Assembly (NCBI RefSeq): GCF_023073315.1
Contig: NZ_JADPJH010000033.1
Span: forward strand, 364,583 to 428,582
DNA length: 64,000 nt
From: Bradyrhizobium sp. 1
GTDB taxonomy: Bacteria; Pseudomonadota; Alphaproteobacteria; Rhizobiales; Xanthobacteraceae
Direction of reading: 5' to 3'
Numbering within the stretch: position 1 is the first letter of the stretch; each line of letters opens with the position of its first letter. Shown piece by piece: positions 15,819 through 24,904 of the stretch. A program made the translations under genes and the position numbers. The notes under the pieces were generated by a model, which was given only the letters and a program-made list of their open reading frames with translations, was not told the origin of the DNA and made no database searches.

Positions 15819-16541
15819 CGTCGGCTCCATAATGCGCGCGCGTTTGCGCAACGCCCGACCTATAGGATGAGTCGCGGCCTCCCAATCCGGCTAAATTTGC
15901 GGCCAGTCCGATTGACTCCGTGCCGACTCGGCACGCACCAAATCGGTGTGCGAAGGGGCCTTCGCGCACCGAATCGAGACCGCCAAGATCTGGTAAACAA
16001 AGCGTTAATCGCTCTGCTGGTATAGGCGATTTCGAGCGCCCTTGTTGGGTGATGTAATTGCGCGGCGAGAACGCCCAATGTTCAGAAATCAACCCTCAGC
16101 ACGCCCGCGAATTCGGGCAGCCGCGCGTAGAGGCGGTGCGCTCCTTAAGGAGGCGCGCGCGACTTCGCGGAAACTGAATCATCCTCCACCACCGCCTCAT
16201 GTCAGGCCTGGTCGCGAGGCCGTCCCTCAGTATTCTCACAAGGCGCATTCAGTCATGCCGCAGATCACTGGCGTGGCGGACGGTCGAGTTGAGGGACGGG
16301 GCGGCGCGGCGGTCGTCGCCATGTACGACCAGTTCTTCGTGGCCGCAGGACTTTGAGCCGCCGGCCGGCCGATCCTGATTCAGCGGCAGCTATGGCCGCT
16401 CCAGTGCGCCGCCCCGTCACAAGAAATGCCGGGGCAAACACTCCTGCTCCTGCTCGAAGGGCACCGGGTGAGCCGAAACGTGGACGATGGCGCGTTTGCT
16501 CCAGCCTCGGGCCGAGACTGGAGCGCTTGCTCCGGAGGAGG
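15819..16541. other. Long stretch without a recognised gene
   Basis: About 720 bases downstream of the DUF736 gene. Frames on both strands give low-complexity arginine, alanine and glycine products and no family pattern. I see no RNA gene or strong repeat. It may be eroded DNA. Confidence 0.35.
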
Positions 16542-16571
16542 AAGCCCCGCCCGGCGGACCGGACGGGGCTT
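16542..16571 (-). terminator. Hairpin after the DUF736 gene
   Basis: Arms AAGCCCCG (16542-16549) and CGGGGCTT (16564-16571) lie just beyond the DUF736 stop at 16584. The U-tract is weak, so this is a probable rather than certain terminator for the minus-strand gene. Confidence 0.45.
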
Positions 16572-16583
16572 GGTGGGGCGCTC

Positions 16584-16904
16584 TTACTCGCCGTTTTTGC
16601 GCGGCCGCGACCAGAGCAAGGTGTAGCCTTCACCGCCTTCGTCATCGAACAGGTTCGCGTAGATCGGCGCGTTGAACGAGGGGTCGTCGAGCTTGAGCGA
16701 GAGGTAGTCGCGGCCCTCCTCGGAACGCTTCGACCAAGCTGCCCCGATCTCAGCCCGGCCCACGTAGATGCGGTGGCTGGGAGCGTTATCGTTGGATCGA
16801 TTGGTCTCGGCGACGATACGGACGCCCTTGGCCTGCAGGCTCAGGGTGACGATCTCGCCCTGGAAGTCGTTGCCGACCTTCTTGAAAGAACCGATGTTAG
16901 CCAT
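16584..16904 (-). CDS. DUF736 family protein
   Basis: The 106-residue product is a DUF736 protein: it begins MANIGSFKKVGNDFQGEIVT and contains IYVGRAEIGAAWSKRSEEG and YLSLKLDDPSFNAPIYANLF. DUF736 genes are almost always found in conjugative elements of Rhizobiales, but their role is unknown. The ATG at 16904 has AGGAG upstream. It has its own leader with a long inverted repeat, shared in part with the DUF2493 gene (see 16905-17089 and 19008-19215). A broken second copy lies on the other strand at 17190. Confidence 0.88.
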   Translation of the reverse strand: MANIGSFKKVGNDFQGEIVTLSLQAKGVRIVAETNRSNDNAPSHRIYVGRAEIGAAWSKRSEEGRDYLSLKLDDPSFNAPIYANLFDDEGGEGYTLLWSRPRKNGE

Positions 16905-17089
16905 GTCACTTCTCCTGTTGTGCTTCGAGCCCGCGACCACCGCGGCCTCGATGGCGATCTGCAGGCCGAGGACGATCGGCGACGCACCCGCTCGCGGGCC
17001 GAAGCGCAGCGGAGGACGTTGTTGCGGCGACTTTCTTGTCTCGCGAGGAATGGGCGAAGCCCAGGGGAAGAAAGTCGCAGCAACGGCGT
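16905..17089 (-). repeat. ICE leader repeat A, copy 1, with long inverted repeat
   Basis: The leader upstream of the DUF736 gene contains GCGACCACCGCGGCCTCGAT (from 16933) and GGGCCGAAGCG followed by AGCGGAGGA. Both blocks recur with few changes before the DUF2493 gene. Further out it has a 17-base inverted repeat, left arm 17021-17037 (GTTGCGGCGACTTTCTT) and right arm 17068-17084, matching at 16 of 17 positions around a 30-base loop. It is non-coding. Confidence 0.65.
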
Positions 17090-17189
17090 TGCGGCTCAGA
17101 CGATCGAGGCGCAGCCGGTCTTCGGCCAGATCAAGCCATCAAAGAGGTCACGTGGTCCGCGTGCTGAACCGCAATCTTGAGGAGAAGAC

Positions 17190-17460
17190 TTGGCGAATCT
17201 CGGTTCTGCTGGACAAGGGGTTGGTACGTTCGGCGCAGAAGGAGAAACAATTTGCCGCAAAGGGCAGTATCGTCCCGGAAAGAATGATCGGACGCAGCGC
17301 GCCGCTCGAGCGCAGCTATGTGGGCCAGACAGAGACCGGTACGGCTTGCTTAAGCGCCCCGAGGAGGGAACGCAGTTACCTCTCGCTCAAGCTCGATGAT
17401 CCCTCGTTCAACGTGACGCCCGTGCCGTCTTGCTCGACGGATGATGACGACGAAGCGTCA
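17190..17460 (+). pseudogene. Frameshifted DUF736 relic
   Basis: A second DUF736 gene can be read in pieces on the plus strand. It starts with a TTG (probably once ATG) after GAGGAGAAGAC and gives MANLGS in place of MANIGS. Middle pieces match the family in two frames (CGPDRDRYGLLKRPEEGTQL and YVGQTETG). The end matches closely in another frame (SYLSLKLDDPSFNVTPVP). At least one frameshift breaks it. It diverges strongly from the intact gene, so it is an old duplicate, not a recent copy. Confidence 0.75.
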
Positions 17461-17940
17461 CCGCTCGTGCGCGGCGGCTGTGAGAACCGGTTCAGGCGCA
17501 TTCTCCACCACCGCGGCCGACTCCGACGGGCGGGTCTCCGCAAACACGGTCACACGCGTCCATGCCGTGCCGCCAATGCAAACCGCACCTAGGCTCGCGA
17601 AGACCTCGCGCCAAGCCAGCGAAGGCACCCCGATCTGCGACAGGGCAAACACCATATGATAGCCAGCGATTGCCGCAGGGACGGCGAATGCGGCTCCGAT
17701 CACAACGCGCAAGATCAAGGACCGACTAACGGCGACGGCAAGCTGACCCGCGGCAAGCGTCAGCGTGCCAGAAGCAATTCCGATAAGCAGTGCGCCCAAG
17801 ACGCCCGCGCCATGGCGATATGCCAAAATCCCGGCACTGAGTGCGACGAAAAACGGCAGGGCATACACTGCGAGCGCAAAGATCACCCAGCAGAACAGAC
17901 CGATACCAAGTATGTTGAGAACAAGCCCGAACGCGAGCAT
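17458..17940 (-). CDS. Hypothetical multi-span membrane protein
   Basis: The 160-residue product has about four hydrophobic segments (roughly residues 2-22, 25-45, 48-70 and 78-100). A more polar C-terminus follows (AETRPSESAAVVENAPEP). GGAG lies 8 bases before the ATG at 17940. It sits between DUF736 and DUF2493 genes, where small membrane proteins are common in these ICEs. No family was recognised; a role at the cell envelope of the donor or recipient is only a guess. Confidence 0.65.
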   Translation of the reverse strand: MLAFGLVLNILGIGLFCWVIFALAVYALPFFVALSAGILAYRHGAGVLGALLIGIASGTLTLAAGQLAVAVSRSLILRVVIGAAFAVPAAIAGYHMVFALSQIGVPSLAWREVFASLGAVCIGGTAWTRVTVFAETRPSESAAVVENAPEPVLTAAAHER

Positions 17941-18083
17941 GGTGGTGGCTCCATGTGCATAGATTTATCAATCGCGCCTTCCACCACCACCACGGCGCAA
18001 GTTCGAATCTAGAAATCGGAAACGAGGCGGAGTTGCGGCAGCTGCAACTCCGCTTTGACGCCGCGGGGGCGAGACGACGGCGC

Positions 18084-19007
18084 TCACGCGCCGCCGAACC
18101 TCCAAACGGGAATGCCGAGCCGCTTCGCTTTGTCGGCGAAGTTGTCCTGAATTCCCGTGCCCGGGAAATGCATGACGCCGATTGGCAGGAGTTCGAGCAT
18201 GGCGTCGTTGCGCTTGAAGGGGGCTGCCTTGGCATGTTTCGTCCAGTCGGGCTTGAAGGCGATCTGAGGCACCTTGCGATTGGTCGCCCATTTCGCAGCG
18301 ATCAGTTCAGCGCCTTTCGGGGACCCGCCATGGAGGAGGACCATGTCGGGATGCTTGGCATGAACCTTGTCGAGCCGATCCCAGATCAGGTGATGGTCGT
18401 TGAAATCGAGCCCGCCAGTGAGTGCGATTTTCGGTCCTGGCGGCAACAAGACCTCAGTCTCGGAACGACGCTTGGCCGCTATGAAGTCGCGGGAGTCGAT
18501 CATTGCCGCGGTGAGCGTGCGGTGATTGACCAATGATCCCGACCGAGGACGCCAGGCCGAGCCGGTGTGGACCTCAAATCGCTCGATGGCCTGATCCCGG
18601 AACAGTTCCAGGCAATTGCGACGCTCGATAAGTGAGATGCCTTGGGCCGTCAGGCGCTCGAGTTCGACCGATCGCACTTCCGAGCCGTTCTGCTCGCGCT
18701 GGCTCTTATTCTGCGCTTGTTCGTTGTCATCGAGGTGGCGTTCGATGCGGTCGAGGGCCCGATGGAACAGGTTGACGGTCGACCAGAGCAGATCATCAAG
18801 GTCCGGCTCAAGCCGCGTGTCGTCGAGGGTCGCAACCAGGGCGTCGAAGATATCGACTACGGCGCCGGCGATCATCTTGCCTTCCGGAAGCGGCCTTGGA
18901 TCGGGCTGGTCGTCGAAGGGACGATAGCCGAAGAGCTGTAATTCGGTGAGGACGTGGTCAGTTGAAGAAGAGGCGTGCGGCGATTCGATATCGTCATGGT
19001 CGGTCAT
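18084..19007 (-). CDS. DUF2493 (SLOG-like) domain protein
   Basis: The 307-residue product has a long N-terminal helical region. Its C-terminal DUF2493 domain starts near residue 190 (KIALTGGLDFNDHHLIWDRL) and includes LLHGGSPKGAELIAAKWA and MHFPGTGIQDNFADKAKRLG. DUF2493 belongs to the YspA/CpYpsA-related SLOG group, which is thought to bind nucleotide-derived ligands through a Rossmann-like fold. Such genes are standard in rhizobial conjugative elements. The ATG at 19007 (MTDHDDIES) is used; upstream in-frame codons fall in the leader repeat. Biological role is unknown. Confidence 0.85.
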   Translation of the reverse strand: MTDHDDIESPHASSSTDHVLTELQLFGYRPFDDQPDPRPLPEGKMIAGAVVDIFDALVATLDDTRLEPDLDDLLWSTVNLFHRALDRIERHLDDNEQAQNKSQREQNGSEVRSVELERLTAQGISLIERRNCLELFRDQAIERFEVHTGSAWRPRSGSLVNHRTLTAAMIDSRDFIAAKRRSETEVLLPPGPKIALTGGLDFNDHHLIWDRLDKVHAKHPDMVLLHGGSPKGAELIAAKWATNRKVPQIAFKPDWTKHAKAAPFKRNDAMLELLPIGVMHFPGTGIQDNFADKAKRLGIPVWRFGGA

Positions 19008-19215
19008 GAGAAGAGGTCCTTTGCCGGATCGGCCGCGACCATCGCGGCCTTCGTGGCGATCCTCTGACGGCAGGCGGAACGGGCCAGAACCCGAGAGGGC
19101 CGAAGCGACAGCGGAGGATGGCGGAGGCCGGCTATTTTGCTTCGCGATGCAAAGCGCGCGGCCAACCGCATGATGTGTCTTCGCATCGCGGGCGCGCGGC
19201 GGAAAATAGCCGGAC
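19008..19215 (-). repeat. ICE leader repeat A, copy 2, with nested inverted repeats
   Basis: The leader of the DUF2493 gene has GCGACCATCGCGGCCTTCGT (from 19035) and GGGCCGAAGCG followed by ACAGCGGAGGATG, homologous to the DUF736 leader. Beyond them lie nested inverted repeats: CCGGCTATTTT (19128-19138) pairs with AAAATAGCCGG (19203-19213), and CGCGATGC (19143-19150) pairs with GCATCGCG (19183-19190). No gene is seen between this and the TOPRIM gene stop at 19338. Confidence 0.65.
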
Positions 19216-19337
19216 GCAGCCATTGCCGGCCCGGGCCGCTTGCCGTCCGATCGCCCTCTAGAAGGCCGAGGTCGCGGCCTCTTCCGGTATTGGCCTCGCT
19301 CGTGACCGGCTTATCACCGTCGAGCGAAGACCGGGCT

Positions 19338-20399
19338 CTATTCCGCCGCCACCGTCGACGAATGCAGGAAGCGAACGACGTCCTCTGGCACAAGCTGAAA
19401 CCGCAGCGCTGCTCGGAGGGCATCGAGACCGAAGACATGCAGATCTTCGTTGAAATCGCCTAGCCGCGGGGACAGCGGGATCGCTTCAATGCCGGCGTCT
19501 GTCGCGCGCTGGGTAAGAATCGCCTGCACGGCATCTCCGGCGGCATCGGCGTCGCGGGCGATGTAGAGCCGGCGCATGCTAGACGGCAGCGACATGGCTG
19601 CGAGGTGATTAGCCGAAAGCGCGGCCGCCATTGGCATCGTCGGCAGCACGCAGCGTAGCGACAACATGGTCTCGATACCCTCGCCGGCAGCGAGCACGTC
19701 GTCCGCCACGCCGAACCGAACGGCGTTGCCGAGCAGGTCTCCCATCGCCCGCCGTGGGGTGTCTATCGGAGCCTTGCCAAGCCGCACGCGATCAAAGCCG
19801 TCCGGATCGAGCCAGGTTCGGTGCACGCCGGTGATCCGACCATCGAGATCCGTGACGCAGGCAATCATCGCCGGCCAGGTTTCGGTCCGCAAATCGTCGT
19901 CTGGCCGATAGTAGCAGCGTGGATGGAAACGCAGGCTGCCAGCATGGTGGATGCGGGTTATACCGCGGCGCTGCAAGTACGTTTCGACCGCCGTCCCCTC
20001 GATCGGACCGGATATCGCAAAGAGTCGACGAGCGGCTTGCTGCGATCCGGGCGGTACGACTGAGGGAGCAGGTCTCGGTGCGGGTTGCTGCTCAGAACGG
20101 GAAAGCTTAAGAAAGCGCCTCGCCTCCTCGGTGACCTCACGAAAGTCTCGCAAACCCAGACTTTCGCGGATGATGTCGAGGAGATCACCATGTTCGCCGG
20201 TTGCGGCATCGTTCCACTTGCCCGCGGGCCCCTTCGGCGATTCCTGGAGCCGCACAAATAGCGAGCGGCCCGGGGTGTTGTGCACGTCGCCGACCACCCA
20301 GTATCGCCCGGCCCGCTTGCCATTGGAGAGATAGTGTCGGCACACCGCCTCCGCCTCGCGCGCGAGGCGGCCTGCGAGTTCGGAAGCATCGCGGGACAT
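19338..20399 (-). CDS. TOPRIM-domain (primase-like, DUF7146) protein
   Basis: The 353-residue product has an N-terminal part of the DUF7146 type (HYLSNGKRAGRYWVVGDV, GHRTWLDPDG-like middle) and a C-terminal TOPRIM domain. The TOPRIM shows AGEGIETMLSL with its catalytic Glu and YIARDADAAGD with the paired Asp. Proteins of this class act as primases or primase-like nucleotidyl transferases for element DNA in the recipient. The ATG at 20399 overlaps the stop of the upstream helicase gene (TGATG), so the two are co-translated. The frame is intact. Confidence 0.87.
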   Translation of the reverse strand: MSRDASELAGRLAREAEAVCRHYLSNGKRAGRYWVVGDVHNTPGRSLFVRLQESPKGPAGKWNDAATGEHGDLLDIIRESLGLRDFREVTEEARRFLKLSRSEQQPAPRPAPSVVPPGSQQAARRLFAISGPIEGTAVETYLQRRGITRIHHAGSLRFHPRCYYRPDDDLRTETWPAMIACVTDLDGRITGVHRTWLDPDGFDRVRLGKAPIDTPRRAMGDLLGNAVRFGVADDVLAAGEGIETMLSLRCVLPTMPMAAALSANHLAAMSLPSSMRRLYIARDADAAGDAVQAILTQRATDAGIEAIPLSPRLGDFNEDLHVFGLDALRAALRFQLVPEDVVRFLHSSTVAAE

Positions 20400-23300
20400 C
20401 ACGCGGCCTCCCGCTCACCGATGCGCGCAACCGGATAGGTGTCGAGCACCTTCGACAAGATCGCGACGCCGCTTGCGTCCGTCGGTACGAACATTCGCAG
20501 CTTCCAGGAGATGATCTCCCCAAAGAGGCCGTAAGCCCGTAGTCGATCGCGCATCGTGTCGTTGAAGCCCGACAGCTCGATGCGGTGCGCGCCCATCACC
20601 CGGGCTCGGCGAAGCTGAAGCCCCTCTGCAAGCTCGAAGACGGTCCGCCCCTCCATGAGCGCGGCAAAGGCAGCGTCCGGCGTCAATGCCGGCGCGTCCG
20701 CCGCAAGGACGTTAGCGACCCAGGTAGCCGAGACCTTACGGCCGATGATGCGTTCGCCCGCATCGGTCTGGAGCCGATAGACGCGGGTCGATTCGTTCGG
20801 CAGCCGCTTCCAGATCGGGAGCAGCAAGCCCGCAACGACATGGATCGTGCTGTCCGTGTACTCGGCCACGTCGGCAAGCTCTGCCAGCCAGGCAGTGGCG
20901 AAGCGTTCACGATCTGCCTCCACCCAATGGCTCTCCGCCATCATGTTCAAGGGAACGTTGTGCTGCTCCATCGGCCGGATCAGGCGGACGCGCCGCTCGA
21001 TCTCGCCGTCGTCGAGCATGGTGCTCGCCGCCGCGACCTGCACGGCGGCTCGTCCCGAGCGGTCATTGACCAGCAGCACGGAATGGCGATCAGAGACACG
21101 CGCAAGAGCGTCATCCAGGCTCACAGGATGATTGCGCAGGCGCTGGGTGATCGTGAGAAGCCGGGTCTCGGCGCCGGTGCCCGGATGGACATAAATCGTC
21201 CGCCGGTCGGCGACGACAAAGCTTTCGGCCCGGAGCGTTTCCAGCCCGACGTCATAGCTGCCCGATGAGACCGCGCCCTCGATTCGGGCGGTCAATAGCT
21301 GCTCGAACACGGTGAACAGGATATTCTGAAGCTCGATCGTGAGCGCCAGCAGCCTGTTCAGGAATGTCGTGATCGGCGGCAGGTCATCCCTGAGGCCGTT
21401 GGTATCCGTCAGCTTCAGGCCGGTCACATCCTCGAACCGCTCGAGCGAGCAGCCCTCGACCTTGCCGCGTGCCAGCAGCGTGTAGAGCTGACGCAACGCG
21501 TCGCGGCCGTACTGGCTTTCGAGATTGTCCTCGGGCCGGAACAGGCCCTGCCCTCCGGTCTGGCGCTGACCGCGCGTAATCGCTCCCAACGTGTCGAGCC
21601 GGCGCGCAATGGTGCTCAAGAAACGCTTTTCCGCCTTTACGTCGGTCGCGATGGGACGAAACAGCGGCGGCTGCGCCTGGTTGGTCCGGTTGGTCCGGCC
21701 GAGCCCTTGGATCGCGGCGTCCGCCTTCCAGCCGGGCTCGAGCAAATAATGGACCCGCAGGCGGCGATTCCGCGCCGACAGCTCAGCGTGGTAGCTTCTC
21801 CCCGTGCCGCCCGCGTCGGAGAACACGAGGATCCGCTTGACGTCGTCCATGAAGGCGGACGTCTCAGCGAGATTGGCCGAAGCTGCCCGGTTTTCGACCA
21901 CCAGCCGGTCGCCCCTGCGAACGATGCGACGTGAGCGGCCGGTTACCTCGGCGACCATGTCGGTGCCGAAGCGCTGGACGACCTGGTCCAACGCTCACGG
22001 TACCGGCGGCAGCGAGGCAAGCTTCTCAATGAGGCGGTCGCGGCGAGCGACGGCGTCCCGGCTCTCGACTGGTTGGCCGTCGCGATACACAGGCCGGGAG
22101 CAGAGATTGCCCTCCGAGTCGGTGAAGGGCTCGTAGAGCTGGACCGGAAAGGAATGGGCGAGATAGTCGAGGACATATTCGCGCGGCGTGATGTCGACCC
22201 GGACGTCGCCCCACTCCTCGGTCGGGATCCCGGCGAGCCGGCGCTCCATCAGCGCTTCGCCGGTCGAGACGATCTGGATGACAGCGGCGTGGCCGGCCTC
22301 AAGGTCGCGCTCGATCGATCGGATCAGCGAAGGCGTCTTCATCGAGGTCAGGAGATGGCCAAAGAAGCGCTGCTTGGCACTCTCGAAAGCAGATCGCGCG
22401 GCCGATTTGGCCTGGCCGTTCAGCGTGCCGGTCTCGCCGGTGATGTTGGCGGCCCGCATTGCCGCATCGAGGTTGTTATGGATGACGCTAAACGCGCCGG
22501 CGTAGGCGTCGTAGATCCGAACCTGCTCGGGCGTGAGCTGGTGCTCAATGAGTTCGTACGCGACGCCCTCGTAGGATAGAGATCTCGCCGCGTAGAGACC
22601 GAGCGCTTTGAGGTCGCGCGCGAGCACCTCCATGGCGGCGACGCCGCCCTCCTCGATCGCCAGGACGAACTCGGCGCGGGTAGCGAACGGGAAATCGGTG
22701 CCTCCCCAGAGGCCCAACCGCTGGGCGTAGGCGAGATTGTGGACCGTTGTGGCACCGGTCGCGGAGACATAGACGACGCGGGCATTCGGCAACGCATGCT
22801 GGAGCCTGAGCCCCGCACGCCCCTGGTGGGAGGCCGCCTGGTCGCCGCGCTCACCCTTCTGGCCTGCCGCGTTCTGCATCGCGTGGCTCTCGTCGAAGAC
22901 GATCACTCCGGCGAAGTCGGAGCCCAACCATTCGACGATCTGCCGCACGCGCGAAAGCTTCTCGCCACGCTCGTCGGTGCGCAGCGTAGCGTAGGTGGTG
23001 AAAAGGACGCCTTCCGCAAGCCGGATCGCTGCGCCCTGACGAAACCGGGAGAGCGGCGTAACCAGCAGCCGCTCCATGCCGAGCGCGGACCAGTCGCGCT
23101 GCGCATCTTCAATCAGCTTGTCGGATTTGCTGATCCAGACCGCGCGGCGGCGGCCCTTGAGCCAATTGTCGACAAGGATGCCAGCGACCTGCCGCCCCTT
23201 GCCCGCACCGGTGCCGTCGCCCAAAAACCAGCCGCGGCGAAAACGCACGGCATTTTCTGCATCGTCGCCTGCGGCAGCCACAACATCAAAGGTCGCATCC

Positions 23301-24721
23301 ACCGTCCAGGAGCCCGCAAGAAACTCGGAATGCGCCTCGCCGGCATAGATGACGCTTTCGAGCTGGGCGTCCGACAGGATGCCATCCGCCACGACACTGG
23401 CTGGCAGATGTGGCCGATAAGAGGCTTTCGGCGACGCGACCGAGGCCATCGCTGCGGACTGCACGAGTTTGGTCGGATGCGCATGCGCGCCCGGAATACG
23501 GATCGCCTGCAGTGCGTATTCCTCATAAAGCGCATCGGTGAGCCGGGCGCCGTCTGGAAGCATCCACTCGACCGCCTCATAGGTAAGTTCGACGCCCTGT
23601 GGCGCGCCATCTCCCGAAGGGGACGGTGGGCGTGGCGCAAAGGCGCTGACCGGCCGCAGCGTCGCGGGGCGCCTGATGGCGTCGACCACGACGAGGGTGG
23701 CAACGGGCAGCCTCGGAGGCACATGCTGGGTCACCCAGTCAAGCAAGGTAGCAACATCGCTCGCCACGCCGAGCGAGGCTTCAAAGATCTTCGGATCTGC
23801 GGCAGGCCGCTTGTCGATCACGAGCAGCCTCGTGTCGGTCAGCGTTCCGTGTTTCGCGTAGACCGCGCCCTCGATGGCGGCAGAAAACACGACCCGCCCG
23901 CGTTCCTGGAGCCGAACGAAGGCATCTCGCCATGCCGGATTGTCGGGCGTAAGGCTCGCGCCGGTGATGGCGACCAGACGCCCACCGTCGCAAAGACGCG
24001 CCAAGGATGAGGCGATGTGCCGGAGCGCCGAGTCCGCCATCCGCCGATCGACGTTCGCCAATGCCGAGAACGGCGGGTTCATCAAGACGACGCTCGGTAC
24101 GGCACCCGCATCGAGGTGATCATCGATCTGGGCGGCGTCGAACCGCGTCACCTTAACGTTGGCAAACAGTTGACCGAGCAACGCCGCTCGGGCCTCGGCG
24201 AGCTCGTTCAATATCAAGGCGCCGCCAGCGAGCTCAGCAAAGATGGCGAGCAAGCCGGTCCCCGCGGAGGGCTCCAGAACGCGATCGGCAGACGTAATGC
24301 CGGCTGCGGTGCATGCAGCCAGCCCCAGCGGGATCGGTGTTGAGAATTGTTGAAGGGCCTGGCTGTCCTCCGAGCGCCGCGTGTGGGTCGGCAGGCAGCG
24401 CGCGATTCTCGCGAGCATCGGCAGCATCGCGGCATTCGAGCCGGCCTTGACACGGATGGCCGGGCCGAACTTGCGAAGGAACAGAACCGTTGCCGCCTCG
24501 CAGGCGTCATAGGCGGTCTTCCAGTTCCAGGCGCCAGAGGCGTCGGAAGCGCCGAAGGCAGCTTCCATGGCGCTACGCAGGACAGCGGCATCGATGCGAC
24601 GGCCGCGCTCGAGATCCATCGCGAGCTGTCGCGCGGCCCTGACGGCGGCGGAGGTGAGAGTTGCAGCGGCACGCATCGAGAGCGGCGCGGCGGCCGCGCC
24701 GCCGGCGAGAGATTCAGTCAT
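20399..24721 (-). pseudogene. Methylase/strawberry-notch-like helicase, split by an in-frame TGA
   Basis: One long reading frame of about 1,440 codons is interrupted by a single TGA at 21995-21997 (minus strand). The same frame continues directly (VP-stop-ALDQVVQRFGTDMV). The first part (from ATG 24721) has an N6-adenine methylase-like motif LMNPPFSALANV, then a helicase with Walker A GDGTGAGKGR and the Asp box VIVFDESHAMQN. The second part has helicase C-terminal motifs (FSDAGGTGRSYH, IQGLGRTNRTNQ). Family members from rhizobial ICEs are single proteins of this total length. If the TGA is real the helicase loses its C-terminal motor half, unless translation restarts at the TTG at 21991. Confidence 0.88.
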
Positions 24722-24837
24722 GACAGGGTTCTTTCGGAGAGCAGGAAGGGGTCGAACCATCAGGCGCTCTCCTCAAAACCCGACGGCTCAAACCCTTCCC
24801 GGCCCGACTCTCCCTCTCAGTCCTCCTCCATGAAAAT

Positions 24838-24864
24838 GGGGACCGGCGCGGCACGCCGGTCCCC
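24838..24864 (-). terminator. Hairpin between parB and the helicase gene
   Basis: Perfect 11-base arms GGGGACCGGCG and CGCCGGTCCCC around CGGCA, followed on the minus strand by ATTTTC. It lies 40 bases after the parB region ends and 117 bases before the helicase start. This is a terminator or attenuator that would reduce read-through between the two genes. Confidence 0.6.
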
Positions 24865-24904
24865 GAGCAGCTGCGGAACGGCACGAGCCATCCCGTTCTA
24901 GACG

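Noticed and set aside
15607..16092. 161-codon minus-strand frame
   Set aside because: No family pattern, Arg/Gly-rich; a shorter overlapping frame with a ribosome-binding site (15666-15818) is a better candidate.
22739..24010. 423-codon plus-strand frame over the helicase gene
   Set aside because: Antisense to the methylase/helicase motifs on the minus strand.
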